Shown here: piece after piece, positions 54,578 through 63,637 of the stretch | How the letters are laid out: each line of letters starts with the position of its first letter | How positions within the stretch are numbered: the stretch's first letter is position 1 | Assembly: GCA_029940535.1 (NCBI GenBank) | Contig: JAPYUM010000013.1 | Span: 1 to 64,000 of the forward strand | DNA from: Vicinamibacterales bacterium | Lineage (GTDB): Bacteria; Acidobacteriota; Vicinamibacteria; Vicinamibacterales; UBA8438 | DNA length: 64,000 nt | Direction of reading: 5' to 3' | Translations under genes and position numbers: made by a program | The notes under the pieces: model-generated | Databases searched by the model: none | What the model was told of the DNA's origin: nothing | What the model saw: only the letters and a program-made list of their open reading frames with translations

Positions 54578-56752
54578 ATGGTGAAGCGCTTCGCAGGTGG
54601 GTTGATGGTGGCGGCGCTCGTGGGTGCTTCGGTCTTCTGGCTCACGACACCAGGTCGAGCCGCCGACGGCGCCATCACTGGCGCGGTCACCAGTTCGAAC
54701 GGTCCGGAGGCCGGGGTCTGGGTCATTGCGGAGACCACCGACCTGCCGACCAAATTCATCAAGACCGTCGTCACCGGCGATGATGGCCGCTACCTGGTCC
54801 CCGATCTGCCTGAGGCCTCCTACAAGGTGTGGGTGCGCGGCTATGGTCTGCTCGATTCGGCGGGGGTGACCGCCGAGCCGGGCGACACCGTGGCGCTCGA
54901 CGTCACCGTCGCGGCCACGCCGGTCGACGCGGCCCAGATCTATCCGGCCAACTACTGGTACTCGCTCATCGAGCCGCCGGCGCCGAGCGAGTTTCCCGGC
55001 ACGGGCGACGACGGGAACGGGATCGCCGCCACGCTGCAGCATCAAGAGCAGTGGGTCGACGTCCAGAAGCAGGGCTGCATGCTCTGCCATCAGCTTGGCA
55101 ACCGCATCATTCGCGAGATCGACAACCTCGAGCAGTTCGACTCGACGCTGGCGGCCTGGGACCACCGGGTGCAGATGGGCCAGCGCGGCTCGCAGATGAC
55201 CAACGTCATGAGCCGGTTCGGCCGACAACGGGGTCTGCAGATGTTCGCCGATTGGAGCGAGCGGATCGCCGCCGGCGCCGTGCCGCCGGCGCCGCCGCGT
55301 CCCGCCGGGGCGGAGCGCAACGTGGTCATCTCGATGTGGGAATGGGGCACCGAGATCGACTATATCCACGATGAGGTTGCGACCGACAAACGGAATCCTC
55401 GGGTCAACGCGAACGGTCCCGTCTACGGTGTGAATATCTCGAACGACGAACTGGCGATGCTCGACCCGGCCACCAACCTGGCCACCAACTTGAGTATTCC
55501 GCTGCGCGTTGATCCGGAGACGGTGCCAGGGATGATCGCGCAATCGATGCCGGTGCCGTCGCGCATGTTCGGAGACGAGCTCATCTGGAACGACCCGGCC
55601 AATCCGCACAACCCGATGATGGACCAGAAGGGGCGGGTGTGGATGACCTCCGCCATTCGGAACCGGGCCAATCCGGACTATTGCAAGGCAGGGTCGGACA
55701 ACCCGTACGCCCAGTATTTCCCGCTGGACAGCGGGTTCCGGTCCGCCGTGTTCTACGAGCCGGACACGCAGAAGTTCGTGATGATCGACACGTGCTACGG
55801 CACCCATCACCTGCAGTTCGCCGAGGACGAGAACGACACGGTGTACTTCAGCGGTGGCGGACAGGTCATCGGGTGGCTCGATACGAAGCTCTACGACGCC
55901 ACCGGAGACGAACGGGCCGCACAGGGTTGGTGCCCCACCGTGCTCGATACCAACGGGGACGGCGTCATCACGAAGCCCTGGAACGAGCCGGCCCGCCGCG
56001 GCCAGACGGCGACTCATGACGCCAGTCGAGACACGCGGGTGGTGGTGGGCAGCTACGGGGTGATCGGCGACCCCACCGACGACAAGGCGGTCTGGATCAG
56101 CTCCAATCGATTCCCGGGACGTCTGGCGCGCCTGCACGTTGGCGACAATCCACCCGAGACCTGCCTGACGGAGATGTTCGAGGTGCCGTCGGTGCTGGAT
56201 GCCACGGTCCCGAAGGAGAAGACTGGGTTTGGCTCACGCGGTCTCGACATCGATCGGGACGGCGTTATCTGGACGGCGCTGTCGGGTAGCAGTCACTTCG
56301 CCAGCTTCGATCGTACCAAGTGCCAGGTCCACAACGGGCCGACGACGATCGAGGGACGGCACTGCGTGGATGGCTGGACCCTGTTCCCGACACCCGGACC
56401 GGTTGTACAAGGCACCGACGTCCGTGCCGACTACCACTACTACAACTGGGTCGACCAGTGGAACACGCTCGGGCTTGGTGAGGACGTCCCGATCGCGACG
56501 GGGTCGAATTCCGATTCGCTGCTGGCCTTGGATCCCGACACGGGTAACTGGACGGTCTTGCGGGTGCCGTATCCGCGCGGATTCTTCACGCGGGGGCTCG
56601 ACGGCCGCATCGACGACCCGAACACGGGCTGGAAGGGACGCGGGGTGTGGGCCACCTACGGCGAGGCGGCCACCTGGCACATCGAAGGCGGCCAGGGGGT
56701 CAAGCCGGGTATCGTGAAATTTCAGGTGCGTCCAGACCCGCTGGCGAACTAG
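54578..56752 (+). CDS. Secreted protein: regulatory-like domain, c-type haem motif and beta-propeller-like region
   Basis: The 724-aa protein starts at the ATG at 54578 behind GGAAGGGGG, with signal RFAGGLMVAALVGASVFWLTTPGRAA. Residues about 30-110 form a carboxypeptidase-regulatory-like beta-sandwich (GAITGAVTSSNGPEAGVWVIAE..TVVTGDDGRYLVPDLPEASYKVWVRGYG). A single CMLCH haem motif lies near 167. The rest has repeated propeller-like blades (GFGSRGLDIDRDGVIWTALSGSSHFASFDRTKC), like Vgb/SMP-30-type lyases. Function unknown; electron transfer or oxidation in the periplasm is inferred. A perfect TTGACA (54427-54432) lies upstream without a convincing -10. Confidence 0.8.
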   Translation: MVKRFAGGLMVAALVGASVFWLTTPGRAADGAITGAVTSSNGPEAGVWVIAETTDLPTKFIKTVVTGDDGRYLVPDLPEASYKVWVRGYGLLDSAGVTAEPGDTVALDVTVAATPVDAAQIYPANYWYSLIEPPAPSEFPGTGDDGNGIAATLQHQEQWVDVQKQGCMLCHQLGNRIIREIDNLEQFDSTLAAWDHRVQMGQRGSQMTNVMSRFGRQRGLQMFADWSERIAAGAVPPAPPRPAGAERNVVISMWEWGTEIDYIHDEVATDKRNPRVNANGPVYGVNISNDELAMLDPATNLATNLSIPLRVDPETVPGMIAQSMPVPSRMFGDELIWNDPANPHNPMMDQKGRVWMTSAIRNRANPDYCKAGSDNPYAQYFPLDSGFRSAVFYEPDTQKFVMIDTCYGTHHLQFAEDENDTVYFSGGGQVIGWLDTKLYDATGDERAAQGWCPTVLDTNGDGVITKPWNEPARRGQTATHDASRDTRVVVGSYGVIGDPTDDKAVWISSNRFPGRLARLHVGDNPPETCLTEMFEVPSVLDATVPKEKTGFGSRGLDIDRDGVIWTALSGSSHFASFDRTKCQVHNGPTTIEGRHCVDGWTLFPTPGPVVQGTDVRADYHYYNWVDQWNTLGLGEDVPIATGSNSDSLLALDPDTGNWTVLRVPYPRGFFTRGLDGRIDDPNTGWKGRGVWATYGEAATWHIEGGQGVKPGIVKFQVRPDPLAN

Positions 56753-56796
56753 CGCCGCTAAGGGTGTGTCTCTCGGGGCGTTTCGTAATCTTGTCT

Positions 56797-59187
56797 ATGG
56801 CACGGATGAACAGGCATAAGTTGATGACAAGGCTTAAACAGACGGATACATATTGGGCGGTGGTAACGGTGGCGCTGCTGGTTCTCGCCGCCCCCGCCAG
56901 CTCGGCCGGCCAAGGGGCGACGGGATCCATTGATGGCACGGTCGCCGACGAAAGCGGCGGTGTCATGCCCGGCGTCACGGTGGGCGCGTCCATTGGCGGT
57001 GCCACGCGCTTCGGGGTCAGCGATACGCGGGGCCGGTTTGAGATTGCCGACTTGGCGACCGGGCGCTATGTCGTCGAGGCCGTGTTGTCCGGCTTCCGCG
57101 GCGACACCGTGTCGGTCACAGTGACCGCTGGCGTGACCTCTGGGGTCAACCTCAGGTTGGAGATCGCTCCTCTGGCCGAAACGGTCACCGTGACCCGCAC
57201 CGAGCAGACGCTGTCTGTCGTTCCGAACTCGATCGCGGTGGTGGAGCGGGACCAGATCGAGTTCGCCGAGCGTCGCACGTCGCTCGACGAGTCGCTGCGT
57301 GGTATCCCCGGGTTGTTCGTGCAGAATCGCCGAAATTACGGCTTGTCGGGTGGCATCGGCATCAGCATCCGGGCGCCGCAACCGCGGTTCGGTCTGCGCG
57401 GCGTCGCCATCATCCAGGACGGGATTCCGATCACGACCGCCGACGGCACCACGGAGCCGGGCAACGTCGATCTGGGGTCGGTGGGGCGCATCGAAGTCAT
57501 TCGCGGTCCCAGTTCTGTCTTGTACGGGAACTCGGCCGGCGGGGTGATCAACCTCACCACGACGTTCGACCGGTCGCGTCGGCTCACCATCCGCCCTGAC
57601 GTGCAGTTCGGCAGCTACGGCTACAACCGGCAGCAGATCCGGGCCGACGGCGGCGACGACAAGACACAGTTCATGTTCAGCGCGAGTCGGTTCGAAACCG
57701 ACGGATTCCGCACGAACAGCCATGCGGAAATCATCCAGACGAACCTTCTGGTGCGCCGCGAGCTGGGACCGAACACCGAACTGCGCGGCGTGTTCAATTT
57801 CAACGACACGCCCTACGCTGAAAGTCCAAGCTTTCTCAATGAATCCGACGCGCGGAGCGACCCGCTCAGGGACAGTGCCGGCGTGTGTCTGTCCGGCGCC
57901 TGTATGGCTCGGGGCGTCGCATTGTCACGTAATTGGGGCGAGGGTGCGAGACAGGGGCAGGGTGGCCTGACCCTCGAGCATCGATTCAGCGAGACCGATC
58001 GTCTCCGGGTCACCGGGTGGGGCATGTGGCGAAGTCTCGACGCGGTCGGGGCGTTTCGCAACGTCGAGCTTGGTCGTAACGGGTTCGGATTTCGGTCGGA
58101 GTATCTCGGTGGGACACAGGCCGGCACGGTTGGCCTCGACTGGGCGGCGGGGTTCGATGTGGCGTCGCAGCAAGACGATCGGATGGAATTCGGTCAGGTG
58201 GCTCCCGCGGTGAGCGGGGAACGAGCGACGAGCGGGTCGCTGCAAGTCGACCAGACGGAGGACGTCTTGTCCGCGGGGCCGTTCGCGCAGATCGGGATCT
58301 CGCCGAACGACCGGGTTCGGTTCAGCGCCGGTGTCCGGTGGGACTACTACGACTTCACCGCGGGTGACCGCAAGCTCGACGACGGCGACCAATCCGGCGG
58401 CCGGACCATGAGCCAGGTCAGTCCGTCCGTCGGGGTCACCGTGGCCGCGGCGGAAGGCGTGAATCTGTTCGGCAATGTGGCGACCGCTTACGAGACGCCA
58501 ACTACCGTCGAGCTGTCACAATCACCAACCGGCGCCGGCGGGTTCAATCAGGAGCTCGGTCCCCAGGACCTGACCAGTGTCGAGTTCGGGGCGCGCGGGT
58601 TGATCAGTCCGGCCCGGCTGCGATACGAGGCGACCGTGTTTGTGTCGACCGTCGACAACGCCCTCGTGTCGTTTCAGAACCCGGATGATCAGACCTTCTT
58701 CCGCAACGCCGGCAAGTCGTCGCGCGACGGGTTGGAGCTGGCGCTCGAATGGGTGCCGACATCCAGCTTCAGTACGCGGGTAGCCTACACCTATCAGGAC
58801 TTCGTGTTCGAAGAGTTCGTGACCGGCGGCAACGATTTCGCCGGGAATCTCGAGCCCGGTGCCCCGCCGCATCGCGTGTTCTTCGGTGCGAATTACATCG
58901 CCCCCTTCGGACTGCGGTCCGGGGCGACCGTGCGCTGGGTCGACAGATTCACGGCGAACAATGCCAACACCGTCTACAACTGGTCCTACGCCGTCGTCGA
59001 CCTCCGCTTCGGGTACGACGGTCGCTGGGGCGGGGTTGACGTGCGACCGTTCCTCGGCATCGACAATCTGTTCGACGAACGCTACAACTCGTCGATTATC
59101 ACGAACGCGTTCGGTGGCCGGTACTTCGAGCCGTCGCCGGATCGCGAATTCTACGTTGGTCTTACGATTGGGACCGGTGTGCGCTAG
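56797..59187 (+). CDS. TonB-dependent receptor with N-terminal carboxypeptidase-regulatory-like domain
   Basis: The 796-aa outer-membrane receptor. The signal peptide includes YWAVVTVALLVLAAPASSAGQG. A regulatory-like beta-sandwich (GSIDGTVADESGGVMPGVTVGA..TRGRFEIADLATGRYVVEAVLSGF) precedes the plug (LDESLRGIPGLFVQNRRNYGLSGGIGISIRAP..IQDGIPIT..VGRIEVIRGPSSVLYGNSAGGVINLTT). The 22-strand barrel follows, with TonB-box-like TVTVTRTEQ before the plug. The first ATG lies very close to the preceding gene; an ATG three codons later is also possible. The ligand cannot be predicted, though the adjacent haem-motif protein suggests joint use. Confidence 0.92.
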   Translation: MARMNRHKLMTRLKQTDTYWAVVTVALLVLAAPASSAGQGATGSIDGTVADESGGVMPGVTVGASIGGATRFGVSDTRGRFEIADLATGRYVVEAVLSGFRGDTVSVTVTAGVTSGVNLRLEIAPLAETVTVTRTEQTLSVVPNSIAVVERDQIEFAERRTSLDESLRGIPGLFVQNRRNYGLSGGIGISIRAPQPRFGLRGVAIIQDGIPITTADGTTEPGNVDLGSVGRIEVIRGPSSVLYGNSAGGVINLTTTFDRSRRLTIRPDVQFGSYGYNRQQIRADGGDDKTQFMFSASRFETDGFRTNSHAEIIQTNLLVRRELGPNTELRGVFNFNDTPYAESPSFLNESDARSDPLRDSAGVCLSGACMARGVALSRNWGEGARQGQGGLTLEHRFSETDRLRVTGWGMWRSLDAVGAFRNVELGRNGFGFRSEYLGGTQAGTVGLDWAAGFDVASQQDDRMEFGQVAPAVSGERATSGSLQVDQTEDVLSAGPFAQIGISPNDRVRFSAGVRWDYYDFTAGDRKLDDGDQSGGRTMSQVSPSVGVTVAAAEGVNLFGNVATAYETPTTVELSQSPTGAGGFNQELGPQDLTSVEFGARGLISPARLRYEATVFVSTVDNALVSFQNPDDQTFFRNAGKSSRDGLELALEWVPTSSFSTRVAYTYQDFVFEEFVTGGNDFAGNLEPGAPPHRVFFGANYIAPFGLRSGATVRWVDRFTANNANTVYNWSYAVVDLRFGYDGRWGGVDVRPFLGIDNLFDERYNSSIITNAFGGRYFEPSPDREFYVGLTIGTGVR

Positions 59188-59294
59188 CGAGCGCCCAGCG
59201 GTCGCGCCGTGACGGCGTCACCCCGCTCGGCCACGATCAGAGCGGTGTCGCGCCGCCTGTCGAACAGACCACGGAAGGGAGAGCACGCAGATTC

Positions 59295-60410
59295 ATGACC
59301 GTCCAACCCGCTCAAGAAATGGGTTTCGACCGCGCCAACGAAGTCGTTCAGCGGTTCCAGAAAGAGTCCACCAAGTGGCTCTACGGTCTCGACGAGGCGG
59401 CGCGCACGCTCTCGTGGGCGTTCTTTACCCTGTTGCCGTATACGGACAAGCTGAGCCAGAGCAAGCTGCTGCGTCAGCCCCACGTGATGTTCAGGGGACC
59501 GACCGGCACCGGCAAGACCGACCTGGTCAGCGCCTGCGCGATGGCGATCGACGCCAAGTTCGAGCGTATCCAGGGGATGCCGACCTACATGCCCGAGGAC
59601 ATCCTGGGCTACGAGACCATCGTCGAGGAAACGGACGGCAGCCGCAAACTGCAGTTCAAGCCTGGCAAGTTGATGGCGCACATCGTGCTCATCGACGAGG
59701 ACAACCGGCTGTCGGGCAAGACCAAGGCGGCGGTGCTCGAAGGGATGGAGGAGAGTTCCGCCACCCTGAGCTCAGACTACGGCAACCTCGCCGAAGGCAA
59801 GATGTTGCCGCTGTTTCCCTTGTCGTGCGATTTCTCGGACATCACCGGGCCGCGCTTCTTCATGGTGATTTGCACCGAGAACATCTTCGGTGAAGAGGAA
59901 GGCACCTTCGCCAATCCCGTGGCGCAGCTGGACCGCACCACGCTGTCCATCAATATGATGGATCCGGAGAGCGAGGAAGATGAGTACAAGATCAGCGCCC
60001 GCAACGTGGTCGGCCGCAAGGTCGAGAAGCTGACCGACCTGTATGAGGTGCTGGAGATCGCGAATTACATCTACGAGAACGTCGAGATGTCGGAGTACGG
60101 CCAGCAATACAAGGTGCGACTCATTCGCAACACTCGGCCCCACCGTGTCCAGGGGCGGGCCGCCCGAACGGTCAAGGAATACATCCGGGTCGGGATCTCG
60201 CCGCGCGTCCATTTTCACATCGAAGCGGTGGCCCGCACATTCGCATTTTTCAACGGCGACCTCAAAGTGACGCCGGACCATATCAAGGCGGTGGCCGGTC
60301 CCGTGCTGGCCCACCGGCTGGTGCTGCGCGAGGGTATGGAGTTCTCGGTCGACAAGGAGGAGCTGCTACAGCAAATCCTGCGGGACATGGAGGTTCCGCC
60401 GTGGAAGTAG
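59295..60410 (+). CDS. MoxR family AAA+ ATPase
   Basis: The 371-aa protein has Walker A GPTGTGKT (68-75), a Walker B-type HIVLIDEDNRLSGKTKAAVLEGMEE (near 129-136) and the MoxR pattern MPTYMPEDILGYETI. The sensor region is FFMVICTENIFGEEEGTFANPVAQLDRTTLSINM. MoxR ATPases act as chaperones, often for metal insertion or complex assembly, with DUF58 and VWA partners. It starts the operon that runs to the window edge and overlaps the DUF58 gene by 10 nt. Confidence 0.92.
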   Translation: MTVQPAQEMGFDRANEVVQRFQKESTKWLYGLDEAARTLSWAFFTLLPYTDKLSQSKLLRQPHVMFRGPTGTGKTDLVSACAMAIDAKFERIQGMPTYMPEDILGYETIVEETDGSRKLQFKPGKLMAHIVLIDEDNRLSGKTKAAVLEGMEESSATLSSDYGNLAEGKMLPLFPLSCDFSDITGPRFFMVICTENIFGEEEGTFANPVAQLDRTTLSINMMDPESEEDEYKISARNVVGRKVEKLTDLYEVLEIANYIYENVEMSEYGQQYKVRLIRNTRPHRVQGRAARTVKEYIRVGISPRVHFHIEAVARTFAFFNGDLKVTPDHIKAVAGPVLAHRLVLREGMEFSVDKEELLQQILRDMEVPPWK

Positions 60411-61318
60411 AGGAACTTTATGCTCGGTTTCGTGACATCAAGCACGGCATCCGAGCCCGAAAGCGCTCTACGAGCATGCACTTCGGCGAGCACAAGAGCG
60501 GATACAAGGGAGCTGGCTACGATATCGTCGGAGTCGATCAATGGAGACCGGGACAGCCTCTGAAGGACGTCGCATGGAACATCAGCATGCGTACCTATCC
60601 GGAGAAGCTGTACCGGATCGAGCGGATGGAGCCCAAGGAGCTCCGCACGCTCATCGTGTGCGACCTGTCGTATTCCACGCTGTTTCGGGTGTCGCAGGCG
60701 TCGACCAAGGCGCTGCTGATGCTGGATCTCCTCGGCAACATCGGGCTGACTCGGTCCAACGTCAGGGATCCGGTGGGGTTGCTGGGGTACTCCGATCGCA
60801 TCGAACTCTTCATGCGGCCAAAGCTGGGATCGTCGCAGATCTTCCACATGGCCCATCAGATCTTCGACAAGTTGAATCTCGAGCGCGAGTTTCCCTCGAA
60901 GCGGCCGGCCCACCTTCGGGTGGCGCTCGATTTCATGCTGGCGCGGCTCAAGACCCGGCACTCGGTCGTGCTGTTGACCGACCTCGTGGACATCGTGAAC
61001 GACCCGGACGCCATCGACTACAAGCGCCTGAGGACACTCGGCTCGAAGCACGATATGATCGTGCTCATTCTTGATGACCCGAACGAATTTCGCGTCAAGA
61101 GCCGATTCGGCTATATCCGAATCTCGGATATGGAGACGGGCAAGCAGACCGTGATCTCAGCCCGCAAAGCGGCCGCCATTCGTCGTCGCATCGAAGAGGT
61201 GCGCGAAACCGTGGCCTACAGGTTGAAGCGGAAGACCGGCATCGATGCCTGCGTGGTGACACCGGATAATCACATCGAGGAGCTGCCAAAGTTCCTGATC
61301 TCTCGCACTGCACGATAA
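60401..61318 (+). CDS. DUF58 domain protein
   Basis: The 305-aa protein starts at a GTG inside the end of moxR. It has the DUF58 hallmark (STSMHFGEHKSGYKGAGYDIVGVDQWRPGQPLKDVAWNISMRTYPEKLYRIERMEPKELRTLIVCDLSYSTLFRV) and a VWA-like fold with CDLSYST in place of a perfect MIDAS DxSxS. No membrane segment, so probably cytoplasmic. It is a typical partner of MoxR. Its TAA overlaps the next ATG by one nucleotide. Confidence 0.9.
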   Translation: MEVEELYARFRDIKHGIRARKRSTSMHFGEHKSGYKGAGYDIVGVDQWRPGQPLKDVAWNISMRTYPEKLYRIERMEPKELRTLIVCDLSYSTLFRVSQASTKALLMLDLLGNIGLTRSNVRDPVGLLGYSDRIELFMRPKLGSSQIFHMAHQIFDKLNLEREFPSKRPAHLRVALDFMLARLKTRHSVVLLTDLVDIVNDPDAIDYKRLRTLGSKHDMIVLILDDPNEFRVKSRFGYIRISDMETGKQTVISARKAAAIRRRIEEVRETVAYRLKRKTGIDACVVTPDNHIEELPKFLISRTAR

Positions 61319-62460
61319 TGGACCAACAAGTGGACATGACAGGCACCGTAAGCATGCCAAGCACGATACGCACCTCTACGATCGCTCTCAGCGCCCTGTT
61401 CTTGGTAGCCACGGCCGCGCTGGCCCAGCCGCCGGCGGTGGATGACGTCCCGATGGGGCCGGTACGGGTCGAGACCCTGGAGCTCGAGCCCACGGTCGTC
61501 AAGACTGGTGACCTGATTCTTCAACGCTATCGCCTCCGGTTTCCGGATCTGGTCGCGGAAGGACAGGAAATCATCATCCTCGAAGACCGCGTGGCGCCAG
61601 AAGCCTTGCCCGTGCACCCCTTCGAAGGGGTGTCGCTGACGGTCGACAAGGACCTCGTGGAGGGCGAACACATCTGGGAGTTCGAGTACGGGTTCCGGCT
61701 GGTCGACCCGAACAAGATGACCTATCTCCTGCCGAACTTCAGCTTCTACTACCTCGTGCGTGACCTGGGCGAGGATATCGAAGACGCCGAGGTGCAGCAG
61801 GTCGACGGCGGACAAGGGCTCGTGCGCTATGTCACGTCGATTACCGATGAGCCGCTGTTGAACATTCGCGACACTATCGAGCTCGGCGCCTTCGCCGGAC
61901 GGGCCACCTTCTTTCAGACGCTGGGCTGGGCGGTGGCTCCGCTGCCGCTCCTGCTCTGGTTCGTCATGCTCGTGCGGTTCGCGCGCAAGCCAAAGGCCGT
62001 CTCGCTGGAAAAACAGCAAGAGGCCGACGAGCTGGCGAGACTCGAGGCGCAGATTCCGGTGCAGCCGTCGATCTGGGAGGCGCGGCGCGCAGTGAATCGC
62101 GAGCTGAAGACGTTGCAAGATCTCCCGCCCGGGGCGGACACCGCGCAGCTCGCCGGCTACGAGCGGAGTATGGTGCTGGCGTTGCGCGACTATCTTCTCG
62201 CCGATGTTCCGGGGCTGGTCCCCGGCGACACGGCGCTGGACATGCAGCGCCAGGTCGGCGAGTTGAAGGATAGTCACCGCCGGGAGGCGCTCGGGGTGTT
62301 GACGGACCGTCTCGTCGCCTACCAGCGGGGGCTCGAGACCAGCGGGGCCGCGCCCATCGACAGTCCACCGCTGGAGTCCGATGTACTCGCTGACGCCCTC
62401 AAGAAGCTGCGACCGCACGTTCGGCTCCTGAACAACATCAAGTCGCTGGTGGGACGGTAG
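61318..62460 (+). CDS. Exported single-pass membrane protein of the moxR operon
   Basis: The 380-aa protein has a signal-like N-terminus ending IALSALFLVATAALAQ. A periplasmic beta-rich domain follows (VRVETLELEPTVVKTGDLILQRYRLRFPDLVAEGQEIIILEDRVAPEAL..WEFEYGFRLVDPNKMTYLLPNFSFYYLVRD). Then come a membrane helix (LGWAVAPLPLLLWFVMLVRFA, about 200-220) and a helical cytoplasmic tail. The layout recalls BatD-like or MxaA-like components, but neither is clearly matched. Translation is coupled to the DUF58 gene (TAATG). Confidence 0.78.
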   Translation: MDQQVDMTGTVSMPSTIRTSTIALSALFLVATAALAQPPAVDDVPMGPVRVETLELEPTVVKTGDLILQRYRLRFPDLVAEGQEIIILEDRVAPEALPVHPFEGVSLTVDKDLVEGEHIWEFEYGFRLVDPNKMTYLLPNFSFYYLVRDLGEDIEDAEVQQVDGGQGLVRYVTSITDEPLLNIRDTIELGAFAGRATFFQTLGWAVAPLPLLLWFVMLVRFARKPKAVSLEKQQEADELARLEAQIPVQPSIWEARRAVNRELKTLQDLPPGADTAQLAGYERSMVLALRDYLLADVPGLVPGDTALDMQRQVGELKDSHRREALGVLTDRLVAYQRGLETSGAAPIDSPPLESDVLADALKKLRPHVRLLNNIKSLVGR

Positions 62461-62490
62461 AGCGGCAAGATCGAGGAAGCGGTAACGACG

Positions 62491-63621
62491 ATGTTGATGC
62501 CCTGGAACCAGTTGGTCTCGTTCCTCGACTCGGGGATACGCGAGCTGCTCGAGACCGACTTCCAGCAGATCCGCTATGGCGACGTCGGAATGGCCGTGGC
62601 TCTGGCGATCGTCGTCAGCGTCATCCTGGTGCTGACCCTGATGCGTCTGGCTGCGATCCGGAAGCGTCATTCGCGGCAGCACTCGGGGCACGTCATTCGG
62701 CCCGCGCATCGCAAGCGCCTCTGGATCCGGGCGCTGCACACGGCGCCCAAGGCGTTCCTGGCCGCCGCGCTCGTGATGTTGATCTTTTCGGTCGCCGACC
62801 CGTTCCTGACCGCCACCGAGGAAGTGAGCGGCTACGTCGAGTCGCGCGTGCGTATCGATCTCGTCGACACCTCGGGGTCGATGGCGTGGGAGTTCCCCGA
62901 CACCAACAAGTCGAAGGCCGAAGTCGCGCGAGACGCCCATCTCGAATTCCTCGAGATGCGCAAGGAGAAGAACGACCGGGTGTCCTTGTGGCTGTTTTCC
63001 ACCTATCCGTACATGGTGGATGACTTCGTCATGGACGACGAGCTGTACTACTACCAGGTCTGGGACGCGCCGTATGTGATGACCCAGCGGCTGGACAAGG
63101 CGATGGTGGTGCCGCGCGACAAGGTGCGCATCATCCCGGCCGAGGGCGACACCAACATCATTCGGCCGCTCCAGGACATCGTCAAGCACTTCGACCGCGA
63201 CGAGGCGACGGTTGGCCGCGAAGCGGACCAGAACCGCGCGGTGCTCATCATTACCGACGCGGCCGTCGACGAGTTTCCGGATGCGGAGTTCGCCGAGTTG
63301 GCCCGGCGCAACATCGTGCCCTACCTCATCTATATCAACACCAGCGACGCCCGGTCGGCGAGTTTCCTGCACCCGACGGTGCCGCAGCTGGTGGCGCAGA
63401 TCCAGGAGTACGGCGGCGACTACTTCGACGTGACCAGTGAGGACAGCCTGCTGCGCGCGTATGAGGCGATTGACGAGCGCGAGGCCGTGCGCGTCGAGTT
63501 GAAGCACCGCGCATTGAAGGTGCCGATTTTCCCGCGGTTTCTGTTGGTGGCGATGGGGTTGCTGGTGATAGGCATTCCCCTGGGGTTCGTCTCAGAACTG
63601 CTGTGGGGTACGAGTCCGTAG
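62491..63621 (+). CDS. Membrane-anchored VWA domain protein
   Basis: The 376-aa protein has two N-terminal membrane helices (VGMAVALAIVVSVILVLTLM; AFLAAALVMLIFSVADPFL), a VWA domain with the MIDAS start DTSGSMAW (near 126-130) and a C-terminal helix (FLLVAMGLLVIGIPLGFVSELLW). RVSLWLFSTYPYMVDDFVM and AVLIITDAAVDEFPD complete the fold. It resembles BatA/MxaC-like partners of MoxR and DUF58. A type II secretory role is not suggested by the sequence. Confidence 0.88.
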   Translation: MLMPWNQLVSFLDSGIRELLETDFQQIRYGDVGMAVALAIVVSVILVLTLMRLAAIRKRHSRQHSGHVIRPAHRKRLWIRALHTAPKAFLAAALVMLIFSVADPFLTATEEVSGYVESRVRIDLVDTSGSMAWEFPDTNKSKAEVARDAHLEFLEMRKEKNDRVSLWLFSTYPYMVDDFVMDDELYYYQVWDAPYVMTQRLDKAMVVPRDKVRIIPAEGDTNIIRPLQDIVKHFDRDEATVGREADQNRAVLIITDAAVDEFPDAEFAELARRNIVPYLIYINTSDARSASFLHPTVPQLVAQIQEYGGDYFDVTSEDSLLRAYEAIDEREAVRVELKHRALKVPIFPRFLLVAMGLLVIGIPLGFVSELLWGTSP

Positions 63622-63637
63622 GACACGAGGAAAGACC

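Noticed and set aside
54473-56137. 554-aa minus-strand ORF
   Set aside because: Antisense to the haem-motif protein; Arg/His-rich with no recognisable fold.
61270-63507. 745-aa minus-strand ORF
   Set aside because: Antisense to two well-supported moxR-operon genes.
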